Origin: Erwinia sp. JUb26
GTDB lineage: Bacteria; Pseudomonadota; Gammaproteobacteria; Enterobacterales; Enterobacteriaceae
NCBI RefSeq assembly: GCF_003751505.1
Contig: NZ_RJVB01000008.1
Span: 243,018 to 307,017 of the forward strand
Direction of reading: 5' to 3'
DNA length: 64,000 bases
Positions 1 to 8,561 of this stretch are shown here, piece by piece. A model generated the notes under the pieces. That model had not been told where the DNA came from, searched no databases, and was given only the letters and a program-made list of their open reading frames with translations. Each line of letters opens with the position of its first letter. The first letter of the stretch is position 1. The position numbers and the translations under genes were made by a program.

Positions 1-44
1 GCTGCCCGTAACATCTCGACGACAGCGAACGCACACGGATAATG

Positions 45-60
45 TGTGATTTATCTAACA
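45..60. promoter_or_regulatory. Distal CRP-like site of the deo promoter
   Basis: TGTGA, six bases, then TAACA matches 9 of the 10 conserved CRP half-site bases. Its centre lies 52 bp upstream of the second CRP-like site, almost the same spacing as the tandem CRP sites of E. coli deoP2 (about -93 and -40). An AATGCAAT stretch at 64-71 between the two sites resembles a CytR half site. The arrangement suggests cAMP-CRP activation with CytR repression. This is read from sequence and by analogy. Confidence 0.6.
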
Positions 61-96
61 TTAAATGCAATAATCCTGAAAGATGAAACACCTTAT

Positions 97-112
97 TGTG
101 AGCTGTGCTGCA
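97..112. promoter_or_regulatory. Proximal CRP-like site of the deo promoter
   Basis: TGTGA followed six bases later by a weak CTGCA half. If transcription starts near 145, the centre lies near -41, the class II activator position. A plausible -10, TACTAT, sits at 134-139. The second half site is poor, so the call rests mainly on spacing to the distal site and on analogy with deoP2. Confidence 0.5.
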
Positions 113-130
113 AAAATTACTCTATCGTAG

Positions 131-146
131 TGTTACTATTCTAACA
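131..146. promoter_or_regulatory. DeoR operator
   Basis: TGTTACTATTCTAACA matches the 16-bp DeoR palindrome TGTTAGAATTCTAACA at 14 of 16 positions. It overlaps the likely -10 region and start point, where a bound repressor would block initiation. A deoR gene lies in this same window at 19867-20610, so repressor and target are both present. Confidence 0.75.
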
Positions 147-203
147 TTGTAGGGTGGCTGCTGCGTCAGGCCTGACCTTTAATTCCCTTTTCTGGAGATA
201 ACC

Positions 204-983
204 ATGTCCGATGTGAAAACGCAGGCGCTGCGCGCGCTGAAGCTGATGGATTTAACCACCCTGAACGACGATGACACCGATGCGAAGGTGATTGCCCTTT
301 GCCATCAGGCGAAATCTCCGGCGGGCAACACGGCGGCGATCTGTATTTATCCACGCTTTATTCCGGTCGCCCGTAAGACCCTGCGCGAACAGGGCACGCC
401 GGAAATTCGTATCGCGACGGTGACCAATTTCCCGCACGGCAACGACGATATAGAAATTGCTCTGGCAGAAACTCGTGCGGCTATTGCCTACGGCGCTGAT
501 GAAGTCGACGTGGTTTTCCCGTATCGCGCGCTGATCGCCGGTAATGAAACCGTTGGCTTTGAGCTGGTAAAAGCCTGTAAAGAGGCCTGCGCGGCAGCGG
601 GCGTATTGTTAAAAGTGATTATCGAAACCGGCGAACTGAAAGACGCGGCGCTGATCCGCAAAGCATCGTCGCTCGCGATCGATGCGGGTGCTGATTTCAT
701 TAAAACCTCAACCGGTAAAGTGCCGGTGAACGCCACGCCGGAAGTGGCAGAAATTATGATGCGGGTGATTGCAGAGAAGGGTGTGCAGCAGCAGGTTGGC
801 TTTAAGCCCGCGGGCGGCGTGCGTACTGCCGATGATGCGGCGCTGTATCTGAAGCTGGCCGATGACATTCTGGGCAGCGGCTGGGCCGACGCGCGTCATT
901 TCCGCTTTGGCGCATCAAGCCTGCTGGCGAGCCTGCTGAACGCGGCGGGTTTTGCCGGGGCTAGCAGCGATAGTAAGTATTAA
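204..983 (+). CDS. deoC: Deoxyribose-phosphate aldolase
   Basis: Class I aldolase of the cytoplasm that cleaves 2-deoxyribose 5-phosphate to glyceraldehyde 3-phosphate and acetaldehyde, the last step of deoxynucleoside catabolism. The 259 residues equal the E. coli length. The Schiff-base Lys167 is seen in FIKTSTGK, with the partner residues Asp102 (DEVDVV) and Lys201 (VGFKPAGG) in place. A GGAG at 194-197 sets the start. It is the first gene of the deo operon and follows a CRP/CytR/DeoR-type promoter. Unusually, 835 bp of repeats separate it from deoA. Confidence 0.98.
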   Translation: MSDVKTQALRALKLMDLTTLNDDDTDAKVIALCHQAKSPAGNTAAICIYPRFIPVARKTLREQGTPEIRIATVTNFPHGNDDIEIALAETRAAIAYGADEVDVVFPYRALIAGNETVGFELVKACKEACAAAGVLLKVIIETGELKDAALIRKASSLAIDAGADFIKTSTGKVPVNATPEVAEIMMRVIAEKGVQQQVGFKPAGGVRTADDAALYLKLADDILGSGWADARHFRFGASSLLASLLNAAGFAGASSDSKY

Positions 984-1071
984 TCGCGTATTTGTTTTGG
1001 TGGTGCGGGTTTTGCTGGCGTAGCGGATTCGGCTGGTCGTGGCTGGAGCGTTAAGGCTTTTGGGTCGAAAG

Positions 1072-1107
1072 GTCGATTTAGTCGATTTAGTCGATTTAGT
1101 CGATTTA
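1072..1107. repeat. 9-bp tandem repeat, four perfect units
   Basis: GTCGATTTA is repeated four times exactly and is followed by a diverged fifth unit, GTCGCTTTG (1108-1116). It lies about 90 bp after the deoC stop and just before a structured repeat. Such a tract can vary in copy number by slippage. Confidence 0.9.
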
Positions 1108-1133
1108 GTCGCTTTGGTTGTCGTGGGTGTTTC

Positions 1134-1333
1134 GGGCCTCTGCGGTGGCTGGATGGCGGTCCTCGCGCCGCGCTTTGCGCGGTGCCCTCGGCTCCGGCAT
1201 CCGGCCTTACGGATCGGCAATGAGCGGGCGTCCTGCCCGCGCATCGCCTGACGTCAGCGTCCCTGCTGCCGTCTCCGGGCCCGCTGCTTTCGCCTCAGCG
1301 CTGCGGATTGCCATCAAGCCACCGCAGAGGCCC
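1134..1333 (+). repeat. Structured intergenic repeat, copy 1
   Basis: A 200-bp element bounded by 24-bp inverted ends (1134-1157 and 1310-1333, one mismatch; the outer half reads GGGCCTCTGCGG). Inside are hairpins CCGCGC-TTT-GCGCGG (from about 1168), GCGGGC-GTCCT-GCCCGC (1224-1240) and CAGC-GTCCCT-GCTG (1255-1268). The joints GGCGGTCCTCGCGCC and CAGCGCTGCGGATTGCC are shared with the other copies, while the stems differ. On the minus strand the two loops read CAGGACG and CAGGGACG. Confidence 0.85.
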
Positions 1334-1368
1334 TTTACTATCAGGCATCCCGATTGCTGTTTTTCAAC

Positions 1369-1404
1369 GACGACACTAACGGAACAAAGCGGGCTGGCGG
1401 TGTC
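1369..1404 (+). repeat. 36-bp direct repeat, first copy
   Basis: Identical over 36 bp to 1505-1540 (begins GACGACACTAAC, ends GGCGGTGTC). The second copy runs into the left end of structured repeat copy 2, so this first copy may be the stump of another element or a duplicated flank. It is followed by GGTGGTCGGG and no recognisable element body. Confidence 0.9.
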
Positions 1405-1504
1405 GGTGGTCGGGTTAATCCGGTGGCCACAGCATTGAACGCAATAGACGCTGGAAGCAGCAGACACAGCATGCAAACAAGCATCAGACCTGGTGTTTCA
1501 CAAA

Positions 1505-1540
1505 GACGACACTAACGGAACAAAGCGGGCTGGCGGTGTC
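1505..1540 (+). repeat. 36-bp direct repeat, second copy
   Basis: Identical to 1369-1404. Its last 13 bp (1528-1540) form the start of the inverted end of structured repeat copy 2. Confidence 0.9.
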
Positions 1541-1724
1541 TGTGGCAAGGGCAATCCGCAGCGCTGAACGGAGAGAGGAAGCCAGGATGAGCCCGCAGGA
1601 CGCGGGCGCAAGGCTCGGTCGGCACAAGGATGTGCCGTCTGAGCCGGTCCGGCCGGCTGACGAGCGGAGTGAAGGCACCGCAAAGCGGCGCGAGGACCCG
1701 CCCTGGACACAGACACCGCCAGCC
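1528..1724 (-). repeat. Structured intergenic repeat, copy 2 (reverse orientation)
   Basis: A 197-bp element. Its outer ends pair perfectly for 17 bp (1528-1544 with 1708-1724, GGCTGGCGGTGTCTGTG), a sequence unrelated to the ends of copy 1. On the plus strand, the deo mRNA sense, it folds GCCCGC-AGGAC-GCGGGC (1591-1607), GGCAC-AAGGAT-GTGCC (1621-1636) and CCGC-AAA-GCGG. The second hairpin contains ACAAGGATGT, a close match to the CsrA binding consensus. GGA occurs about eight times in the element on this strand. Confidence 0.85.
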
Positions 1725-1818
1725 AGCGCAGATCGCCATTCCGTCAGGCGATGCAATGAAATGTACACAACAAGCACCGAGCCGCCCGGCGGCCACACTA
1801 AACTTATTGGGGGTTACC

Positions 1819-3141
1819 GTGTTTCTGCCACAGGAAATTATTCGAAAAAAACGTGACGGACAGGCGCTGAGCGAAGAAGAAATCCGCTTTTTCATCAACG
1901 GCGTGCGCGACAATACGGTCTCTGAAGGACAGATTGCCGCGCTGGCAATGACCATCTACTTCCACGATATGTCGCTGCCGGAGCGCGTGGCGCTGACCAT
2001 GGCCATGCGCGACTCCGGATCGGTGCTGAACTGGCAGTCGCTGAACCTCAACGGCCCAATCGTCGATAAACATTCCACCGGCGGCGTCGGCGACGTGACC
2101 TCACTGATGCTCGGACCGATGGTCGCCGCATGCGGCGGCTACGTGCCAATGATCTCCGGTCGCGGCCTTGGCCACACCGGCGGCACGCTCGACAAGCTGG
2201 AAGCGATCCCCGGCTTTGATATCTTCCCGGACGATGAGCGTTTCCGACAGATCATTAAAGAGGTGGGCGTGGCGATCATCGGCCAGACCAACTCGCTGGC
2301 CCCGGCGGACAAGCGCTTCTACGCCACCCGCGATATCACCGCGACGGTGGATTCGATCCCGCTGATCACCGCCTCGATCCTGGCGAAAAAGCTGGCCGAG
2401 GGGCTGGATGCGCTGGTGATGGATGTGAAAGTGGGATCCGGCGCCTTTATGCCAACCTTCGAACAGTCCGAGCTGCTGGCGCAGTCGATCGTCGGCGTGG
2501 CGAACGGCGCGGGCTGTAAAACCACCGCGCTGTTGACCGACATGAACCAGGTACTGGCCTCTACCGCCGGTAACGCGCTGGAAGTCCGTGAAGCGGTGCA
2601 GTTCCTCACCGGCGAATACCGCAACCCGCGCCTGCTGGAAGTCACCATGGCGCTGTGCGCCGAGATGCTGATTTCCGGTGGTCTGGCGGGCTCGGCGGAA
2701 GAAGCGCGTACAAAACTGCAGACCGTGTTGGATAACGGCCGCGCGGCGGAGATCTTCGCCCGTATGGTGGCGGCCCAGAAAGGCCCGACCGATTTTATCG
2801 AGCGCATGGACAGCTATCTGCCCGCGCCAATGCTGAGCAAAGCGGTTTACGCCGATCGTGCCGGGATCGTCAGCGCAATGGATACCCGCGCGCTGGGCAT
2901 GGCGGTGGTGTCGATGGGCGGTGGTCGCCGCCGCGCCAGCGACAGCATTGACTACAGCGTTGGGTTGAGCGACGTTGCCGCGCTGGGTACGACGGTGGAC
3001 GGTCAGCAGCCGCTGGCGGTGATCCACGCCGCCAGCGAAGAGAGCTGGCAGGAGGCCGCCGCCGCCGTCAGGACGGCAGTGACGCTGTCTGAGACGCAGC
3101 CCGAGAAAACACCGGTTATCTATCGCAGAATCTCGCAATAA
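1819..3141 (+). CDS. deoA: Thymidine phosphorylase
   Basis: Phosphorolyses thymidine to thymine and 2-deoxyribose 1-phosphate in the cytoplasm. The start is a GTG at 1819 with GGGGG at 1809-1813; it gives 440 residues, the E. coli length, beginning [14 protein letters not shown]. The frame runs open upstream into the repeat region, but nothing there resembles the family. Phosphate-site KHSTGG is at 84-89 and the family signature [16 protein letters not shown] at 113-128. deoB follows after 63 bp. Very secure. Confidence 0.97.
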   Translation: MFLPQEIIRKKRDGQALSEEEIRFFINGVRDNTVSEGQIAALAMTIYFHDMSLPERVALTMAMRDSGSVLNWQSLNLNGPIVDKHSTGGVGDVTSLMLGPMVAACGGYVPMISGRGLGHTGGTLDKLEAIPGFDIFPDDERFRQIIKEVGVAIIGQTNSLAPADKRFYATRDITATVDSIPLITASILAKKLAEGLDALVMDVKVGSGAFMPTFEQSELLAQSIVGVANGAGCKTTALLTDMNQVLASTAGNALEVREAVQFLTGEYRNPRLLEVTMALCAEMLISGGLAGSAEEARTKLQTVLDNGRAAEIFARMVAAQKGPTDFIERMDSYLPAPMLSKAVYADRAGIVSAMDTRALGMAVVSMGGGRRRASDSIDYSVGLSDVAALGTTVDGQQPLAVIHAASEESWQEAAAAVRTAVTLSETQPEKTPVIYRRISQ

Positions 3142-3204
3142 GCGGTATTCTGTTCTGATCGCATTTTTTTAACGCTCATCGCGACAATCGCGCAGGAGAT
3201 CAGG

Positions 3205-4431
3205 ATGAAACGTGCATTTATTATGGTGCTTGATTCCTTTGGAATTGGCTCCAGTAAAGACGCCGATAAATTCGGTGATAAAGGCTCGGATACCCTCGGA
3301 CACATTGCTGAGGCGTGCTTCAAGGGTGAAGCAGATAAAGGGCGTAAAGGCCCACTTAACCTGCCTAATCTGACCAAACTGGGTCTGGGCAAAGCCGCAG
3401 AAGCCTCCACGGGTAAATTCCCGCTGGGCCTGGATAAAGACGCGGAAATCATCGGCGCTTACGGCTACGCCAGCGAGCTGTCTTCCGGTAAAGATACGCC
3501 GTCTGGCCACTGGGAAATCGCCGGCGTGCCGGTGCTGTTTGACTGGGGCTACTTCAGCGATCTGGAAAACAGCTTCCCGCAGGATCTGCTGGATATGCTG
3601 GTGGAAAAAGCCAACCTGCCGGGCTATCTCGGTAACTGCCACTCGTCCGGTACGGTGATCCTCGACAAGCTGGGCGAAGAGCATATGAAGACCGGCAAGC
3701 CGATTTTCTACACCTCTGCGGACTCGGTGTTCCAGATTGCCTGCCATGAAGAGACATTTGGCCTCGATCGCCTTTACGAACTCTGTGAAATCGCCCGTGA
3801 AGTGCTGACCGAAGGCGGCTACAACATTGGCCGCGTGATCGCGCGTCCGTTTGTCGGCGACAAGGCCGGGCACTTTGAGCGTACCGGCAACCGTCATGAC
3901 CTGGCGGTAGAGCCACCGGCCCCCACCATTCTGAAAAAACTGGTGGATGAGCAGGGCGGTGAAGTGATTTCGGTCGGTAAAATTGCCGATATCTATGCGC
4001 ACGTCGGCATCACTAAAAAGGTGAAAGCCACCGGTCTGGACGCGCTGTTTGACGCTACCGTGGCGGAAATGACCACCGCGCCGGACAACAGCATCGTGTT
4101 TACCAACTTCGTCGACTTCGACTCCACCTGGGGGCATCGTCGTGATGTTCCGGGTTACGCGGGTGGGCTGGAGCTGTTTGACCGCCGTCTGCCGGAGCTG
4201 ATGGAATTAGTGAAAGAGGGCGATATTCTGATCCTCACCGCCGACCACGGCTGCGATCCGACCTGGGTCGGAACGGAACACACCCGCGAACATATCCCGG
4301 TACTGATTTATGGCCCTGGCGTGAAACCGGGCTACCTGGGCTATAGCGATACGTTTGCTGACATTGGTCAGACGGTTGCCAGCTACTTTGGCCTGTCACC
4401 GATGGACTACGGCAAAAACCTGCTGAAGTGA
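3205..4431 (+). CDS. deoB: Phosphopentomutase
   Basis: Mn-dependent mutase that interconverts (deoxy)ribose 1-phosphate and 5-phosphate, linking DeoA and DeoD products to DeoC. It has 408 residues (E. coli 407). The alkaline-phosphatase-like metal sites are visible: VLDSFGIG near the N-terminus (Asp10), the phospho-acceptor threonine in [12 protein letters not shown] (Thr98), and ADHGCDPTW plus HTREHIP near the C-terminus. A GGAG precedes the ATG. Third gene of the deo operon. Confidence 0.97.
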   Translation: MKRAFIMVLDSFGIGSSKDADKFGDKGSDTLGHIAEACFKGEADKGRKGPLNLPNLTKLGLGKAAEASTGKFPLGLDKDAEIIGAYGYASELSSGKDTPSGHWEIAGVPVLFDWGYFSDLENSFPQDLLDMLVEKANLPGYLGNCHSSGTVILDKLGEEHMKTGKPIFYTSADSVFQIACHEETFGLDRLYELCEIAREVLTEGGYNIGRVIARPFVGDKAGHFERTGNRHDLAVEPPAPTILKKLVDEQGGEVISVGKIADIYAHVGITKKVKATGLDALFDATVAEMTTAPDNSIVFTNFVDFDSTWGHRRDVPGYAGGLELFDRRLPELMELVKEGDILILTADHGCDPTWVGTEHTREHIPVLIYGPGVKPGYLGYSDTFADIGQTVASYFGLSPMDYGKNLLK

Positions 4432-4476
4432 TGCTGATGCCTGAACGGGCGACAACACGCAAGATTACTCGTAACC

Positions 4477-4496
4477 GGCCAGGCATCGACCTGGCC
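4477..4496 (+). other. Perfect hairpin between deoB and deoD
   Basis: GGCCAGG-CATCGA-CCTGGCC is a 7-bp perfect stem in the 85-bp deoB-deoD gap, with no T run after it. It may protect or process the deo mRNA rather than terminate it. Confidence 0.6.
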
Positions 4497-4516
4497 CGAT
4501 AAATAAGGATTAAAAC

Positions 4517-5236
4517 ATGGCTACGCCTCATATTAACGCTGAGATGGGTGATTTCGCTGACGTGGTTCTGATGCCGGGCGACCCGCTGCGCGCGAAACAT
4601 ATCGCGGAAACCTTCCTGCAGGATGCGGTAGAAGTGAACAACGTGCGCGGCATGCTGGGCTATACCGGGACCTATAAGGGCCGCAAAATCTCCGTGATGG
4701 GCCACGGTATGGGTATCCCGTCCTGCTCAATCTACGCGAAAGAGCTGATCACCGAATTCGGCGTGAAGAAAATCATTCGCGTGGGTTCATGCGGTGCGGT
4801 ACGTGCAGACGTTAAGCTGCGTGATGTCGTGATTGGTATGGGTGCTTCCACCGATTCCAAAGTGAACCGTATGCGCTTCAAGGACCACGATTTCTCAGCG
4901 ATTGCTGACTTCGATATGGTGCGTAACGCGGTGGATGCGGCGAAGGCGCTGGGCGTAGATGCTCGCGTCGGTAACATCTTCTCCGCCGACCTGTTCTACA
5001 CCCCGGACCCGCAGATGTTCGACGTGATGGAAAAATACGGCATTCTGGGCGTGGAAATGGAAGCGGCCGGTATCTACGGCGTGGCCGCAGAGTTTGGCGC
5101 GAAGGCGCTGGCGATTTGCACCGTGTCTGACCACATCCGCACTCACGAGCAGACTACTGCCGCTGAGCGCCAGACCACCTTCAGCGATATGGTTGTTATC
5201 GCGCTGGAGTCGGTTCTGCTGGGTGATAAAGAGTAA
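4517..5236 (+). CDS. deoD: Purine nucleoside phosphorylase
   Basis: Hexameric bacterial-type PNP that phosphorolyses purine (deoxy)nucleosides to base and (deoxy)ribose 1-phosphate. The 239 residues equal E. coli DeoD. Seen are [15 protein letters not shown] at the N-terminus, [10 protein letters not shown] (phosphate site), RVGSCGAV, the nucleoside-binding [11 protein letters not shown] and the catalytic aspartate in [15 protein letters not shown] precedes the ATG. Last gene of the operon. The yjjJ and lplA genes that follow it in E. coli are absent here. Confidence 0.98.
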   Translation: MATPHINAEMGDFADVVLMPGDPLRAKHIAETFLQDAVEVNNVRGMLGYTGTYKGRKISVMGHGMGIPSCSIYAKELITEFGVKKIIRVGSCGAVRADVKLRDVVIGMGASTDSKVNRMRFKDHDFSAIADFDMVRNAVDAAKALGVDARVGNIFSADLFYTPDPQMFDVMEKYGILGVEMEAAGIYGVAAEFGAKALAICTVSDHIRTHEQTTAAERQTTFSDMVVIALESVLLGDKE

Positions 5237-5247
5237 GTCCCCTTCGG

Positions 5248-5270
5248 GGCTGGCGTCTGCCAGCCTCGTT
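5248..5270 (+). terminator. Probable deo operon terminator
   Basis: GGCTGGC-GTCT-GCCAGCC is a perfect 7-bp stem 12 bp after the deoD stop, followed by a weak TCGTT tail. A smaller hairpin, CCCC-TTC-GGGG (5239-5249), immediately precedes and overlaps it. The two may be alternative folds. Confidence 0.55.
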
Positions 5271-5292
5271 CTACTGCTGTCCCTTTCGTATT

Positions 5293-6018
5293 TTACTTAC
5301 TCGTCTTGCTTACCGGGCCATCTGGCACGTCTTTTACTGCGTCGGCAGTCGTAGAATCGCGCTCAGTTTCAGTTTCAGTTTCAGTTTCACTGTCATTGTC
5401 TTCGCTCAGGGGATTATTGGCGGTAAGCAGGAACGGCGACTGCTGCCAGCGGGTCCGGCGATCGCGTAGCAGAGTACGGCTGAGAATGATGCCAATAGCC
5501 AGCGCCAGCAGCATCATCAGCCGCAGAATATTGGTGGTGTTATCCACCTGCTTGGCTTCGGTGACCAGCACGTGGGTATCCAGGGTAACGCGAAGAAAAC
5601 CGCGCGGACCCTCTTTGCTGGTCAGCGGCTGAACAATCTGATGATTGAAGTAGCTGCCGGCGCGCTGGCCGTCCAGCGCCAGCCGGTCGCGCACGTTGAT
5701 GCTTTCGCCGCTGCGGGCGATCAGGCTACCGTCATCATCGTAGACTGCGGCATCCAGAATGCGGCTTTCATGGGTGAGCTGGTCGAGGGTATCAACGATT
5801 TTCTGGTGATTATCGTCGGCGTTTTCCATCAGCGGCGTCAGGGTCCACGCGACCTGACGGGTCAGCGTCTGGGCCAGTTCTTCTACCTGTCCTGAGCGGG
5901 CCATCTGGCGGCCAAGACTGAACCAGGATGCACCCTGCATCAGCACCACCAGTAGCGCCAGGCAGATCAGTACAATCACCGTTCGGTGCAGGCGAAATTT
6001 AAGTTTGGCTTTTGCCAT
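5293..6018 (-). CDS. smp: Smp family inner-membrane protein
   Basis: A membrane protein of unknown biochemical role, found next to serB in enterobacteria (E. coli ytjB/smp). Its 241 residues show two membrane segments, about 13-33 and 165-183, enclosing a periplasmic domain; this layout resembles a sensor domain without a signalling output. The acidic tail is longer than the E. coli protein (214) and contains the low-complexity run ETETETETE, encoded by a hexanucleotide repeat. Divergent from serB. Family call is firm; function is unknown. Confidence 0.9.
   Translation of the reverse strand: MAKAKLKFRLHRTVIVLICLALLVVLMQGASWFSLGRQMARSGQVEELAQTLTRQVAWTLTPLMENADDNHQKIVDTLDQLTHESRILDAAVYDDDGSLIARSGESINVRDRLALDGQRAGSYFNHQIVQPLTSKEGPRGFLRVTLDTHVLVTEAKQVDNTTNILRLMMLLALAIGIILSRTLLRDRRTRWQQSPFLLTANNPLSEDNDSETETETETERDSTTADAVKDVPDGPVSKTSK
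5363..5386. repeat. Hexanucleotide tandem repeat inside smp
   Basis: TCAGTT is repeated four times in the 3' part of smp and encodes alternating Glu-Thr on the minus strand. Copy-number change would lengthen or shorten the cytoplasmic tail without shifting the frame. Confidence 0.85.
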
Positions 6019-6143
6019 CGTGACCCTTCAAAAAATAGACAGACAGACCTGCTTTATGTTGCCAGAAGGCGGGCTAACAGGGTAGCCTCTTGCCAGCTTT
6101 ATCGTCGTTCTGTCGTAGTTATTAAGTCCCTACAGGAGCTGTA

Positions 6144-7121
6144 ATGCCAAATAGTCTGACCTGGTGCGACCTGCCTTCCGATGTCTCTCTCTGGCCGGGG
6201 TTACCTCTTTCTCTCAGCGGTGATGAAGTCATGCCGCTGGACTACCGCGCGGGCCAAACCGGCTGGCTGCTGTATGGGCGTCAGCTCGACAAAGCCCGCC
6301 TGACCGATTTTCAGCACCGGCTGGGCGCGGCGATGGTGATCGTCAGTGCCTGGGGCGTGGAAGATTATCAGGTGCTGCGCCTGGCCGGCTCCCTGACGCC
6401 GCGCGCCACCAAACTGGCCCATGAACTGGGTCTGGACGTCGCGCCGCTGGGTCGCATTCCCCATCTGAAAACGCCGGGTCTGCTGGTGATGGATATGGAT
6501 TCGACGGCGATTGAAATCGAGTGCATTGATGAGATAGCCAAGCTGGCCGGCAGCGGCGAGCTGGTGGCCGAAGTCACCGAACGCGCGATGCGTGGCGAGC
6601 TGGACTTTGCCGCCAGTCTGCGCCAGCGCGTGGCGACGCTGAAAGATGCCGATGCCAATATTCTCAAGCAGGTGCGTGACGTGCTGCCGCTGATGCCGGG
6701 CCTGACCTCGCTGGTGCAGAAGCTGCAGGCCCTGGGCTGGGAGGTAGCAATTGCCTCCGGCGGCTTTACCTATTATGCCGAGCACCTGCGGGACACCCTG
6801 CACCTGTCGGCTGTGGCCGCCAACGTGCTGGAGATCCGCGACGGCAAGCTGACCGGTGAAGTACTGGGCGATATCGTTGATGCGCAGTATAAAGCCGACA
6901 CGCTGAAGCGCCTGGCCGAGCGGTTTAACATTGCACCGGAGCAAACGGTCGCGGTGGGCGACGGCGCGAACGATCTGCCGATGATCAAAGCCTCCGCGTT
7001 GGGCATTGCCTATCACGCCAAGCCGAAAGTTAATGAACAGGCCGCGGTCAGCATCCGTCATGCGGATCTGATGGGCGTGTTCTGTATTCTCAGCGGCAGC
7101 CTGGTTCACGAAGAGCGTTAA
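6144..7121 (+). CDS. serB: Phosphoserine phosphatase
   Basis: HAD-family phosphatase for the last step of serine synthesis, O-phospho-L-serine to L-serine. It has 325 residues (E. coli 322). The catalytic DxDST motif is MDMDST (Asp117 nucleophile, Asp119); motif II is ASGGF and motif III is VGDGANDLPMI. CAGGAG lies just before the ATG. Divergent from smp and followed 9 bp later by radA, with which it is probably co-transcribed. Confidence 0.97.
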   Translation: MPNSLTWCDLPSDVSLWPGLPLSLSGDEVMPLDYRAGQTGWLLYGRQLDKARLTDFQHRLGAAMVIVSAWGVEDYQVLRLAGSLTPRATKLAHELGLDVAPLGRIPHLKTPGLLVMDMDSTAIEIECIDEIAKLAGSGELVAEVTERAMRGELDFAASLRQRVATLKDADANILKQVRDVLPLMPGLTSLVQKLQALGWEVAIASGGFTYYAEHLRDTLHLSAVAANVLEIRDGKLTGEVLGDIVDAQYKADTLKRLAERFNIAPEQTVAVGDGANDLPMIKASALGIAYHAKPKVNEQAAVSIRHADLMGVFCILSGSLVHEER

Positions 7122-7130
7122 GGGGAAGTT

Positions 7131-8513
7131 TTGGCTAAAGCGGTAAAACGCGCCTTTGTCTGTAATGAATGTGGCGCAGACTATCCGCGCTGGCAGGGGC
7201 AATGTAGTGCCTGCCACGCCTGGAACACGATCACCGAGGTGCGGCTGGCCGCATCTCCGGCCGCTGCGCGCAATGAGCGTCTGTCTGGTTACGCCGGCAG
7301 TGCCGGTACCAGCCGCGTGCAGAAGCTGTCGGAAATCAGCCTTGAGGCATTGCCGCGCTTCTCCACCGGCTTTAAAGAATTTGACCGCGTGCTGGGCGGC
7401 GGCGTGGTGCCGGGCAGCGCCATTCTGATCGGCGGCAATCCGGGTGCGGGCAAGAGTACGCTGCTGCTGCAAACCCTGTGCAAGCTGTCGGAAGGGATGA
7501 AGACCCTGTACGTCACCGGAGAGGAGTCACTCCAGCAGGTGGCGATGCGCGCGCATCGTCTGGGTCTGCCGACCGAAAATCTGTATATGCTGTCGGAAAC
7601 CAGCATCGAACAGATCTGCCTGATCGCCGAGCAGGAACAGCCGAAGTTGATGGTGATCGACTCCATTCAGGTGATGCATATGGCGGATATCCAGTCTTCG
7701 CCGGGCAGCGTGGCGCAGGTGCGGGAAACTGCCGCTTATCTGACGCGCTTCGCCAAAACCACAGGCGTGGCCATTGTCATGGTCGGCCACGTCACCAAAG
7801 ACGGATCGCTGGCCGGTCCGAAGGTGCTGGAGCACTGTATCGACTGTTCGGTGCTGCTGGATGGCGACGCCGATTCCCGCTTCCGCACGCTGCGCAGCCA
7901 TAAAAACCGCTTCGGTGCGGTGAACGAGCTGGGCGTCTTCGCGATGACCGAGCAGGGCCTGCGCGAAGTCAGCAACCCGTCGGCGATTTTCCTCAGTCGC
8001 GGCGATGAAGTGACTTCCGGCAGCTCGGTGATGGTGCTGTGGGAAGGAACGCGTCCGCTGCTGGTGGAGATTCAGGCGCTGGTCGATCATTCGATGATGG
8101 GCAATCCGCGCCGCGTGGCGGTGGGCCTGGAGCAGAACCGCCTGGCGATCCTGCTGGCGGTGCTGCATCGCCACGGCGGCCTGCAGATGGCGGATCAGGA
8201 CGTATTTGTGAACGTGGTCGGCGGGGTGAAGGTCACGGAAACCAGCGCCGATCTCGCGCTGATGCTGTCGATGGTCTCCAGCCTGCGCGATCGTCCGCTG
8301 CCGCAGGATCTGGTGGTGTTCGGTGAAGTCGGCCTGGCCGGGGAGATCCGTCCGGTACCGAGCGGCCAGGAGCGCATTTCCGAAGCCGCTAAACACGGTT
8401 TCCGCCGCGCGATTGTGCCCGCGGCCAACGTGCCGAAGAAAATGCCGGAAAATATGAAGGTTTACGGAGTGAAGAAGCTGGCGGATGCGCTGGCGATTCT
8501 TGACGACCTATAA
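7131..8513 (+). CDS. radA: DNA repair and recombination protein RadA
   Basis: RecA-like ATPase/helicase that drives branch migration in recombination. The start is a TTG at 7131 after AGGGGAAG, giving MAKAVKRAF and 460 residues, the E. coli length. A four-cysteine zinc finger (Cys11, 14, 25, 28) is followed by Walker A GGNPGAGKST (101-110), the RadA-specific KNRFG motif near 250, and a C-terminal Lon-like domain. Nine bases separate it from serB. The TTG start may keep expression low. Confidence 0.97.
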   Translation: MAKAVKRAFVCNECGADYPRWQGQCSACHAWNTITEVRLAASPAAARNERLSGYAGSAGTSRVQKLSEISLEALPRFSTGFKEFDRVLGGGVVPGSAILIGGNPGAGKSTLLLQTLCKLSEGMKTLYVTGEESLQQVAMRAHRLGLPTENLYMLSETSIEQICLIAEQEQPKLMVIDSIQVMHMADIQSSPGSVAQVRETAAYLTRFAKTTGVAIVMVGHVTKDGSLAGPKVLEHCIDCSVLLDGDADSRFRTLRSHKNRFGAVNELGVFAMTEQGLREVSNPSAIFLSRGDEVTSGSSVMVLWEGTRPLLVEIQALVDHSMMGNPRRVAVGLEQNRLAILLAVLHRHGGLQMADQDVFVNVVGGVKVTETSADLALMLSMVSSLRDRPLPQDLVVFGEVGLAGEIRPVPSGQERISEAAKHGFRRAIVPAANVPKKMPENMKVYGVKKLADALAILDDL

Positions 8514-8561
8514 TGAGACAGGGCGGGCCGAGTGGCCCGCCGATCGCGCAGGAGGCATGTT

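Larger units (their letters stand above)
984..1818. other. Repeat-filled deoC-deoA intergenic region
   Basis: This 835-bp gap interrupts an operon whose E. coli deoC-deoA gap is only about 0.1 kb. I see no convincing gene. It holds a 9-bp tandem repeat (1072-1107), two copies of a structured repeat in opposite orientation (1134-1333 and 1528-1724), and a 36-bp direct repeat (1369-1404 and 1505-1540). Open frames cross it only because the repeats are GC-rich. A deoA promoter could lie here, but none is clear. Confidence 0.8.

Noticed and set aside
1630..1818. Upstream in-frame extension of deoA
   Set aside because: The added residues are encoded by repeat copy 2 and have no family similarity; the GTG at 1819 has a good ribosome site and gives the expected 440 residues.
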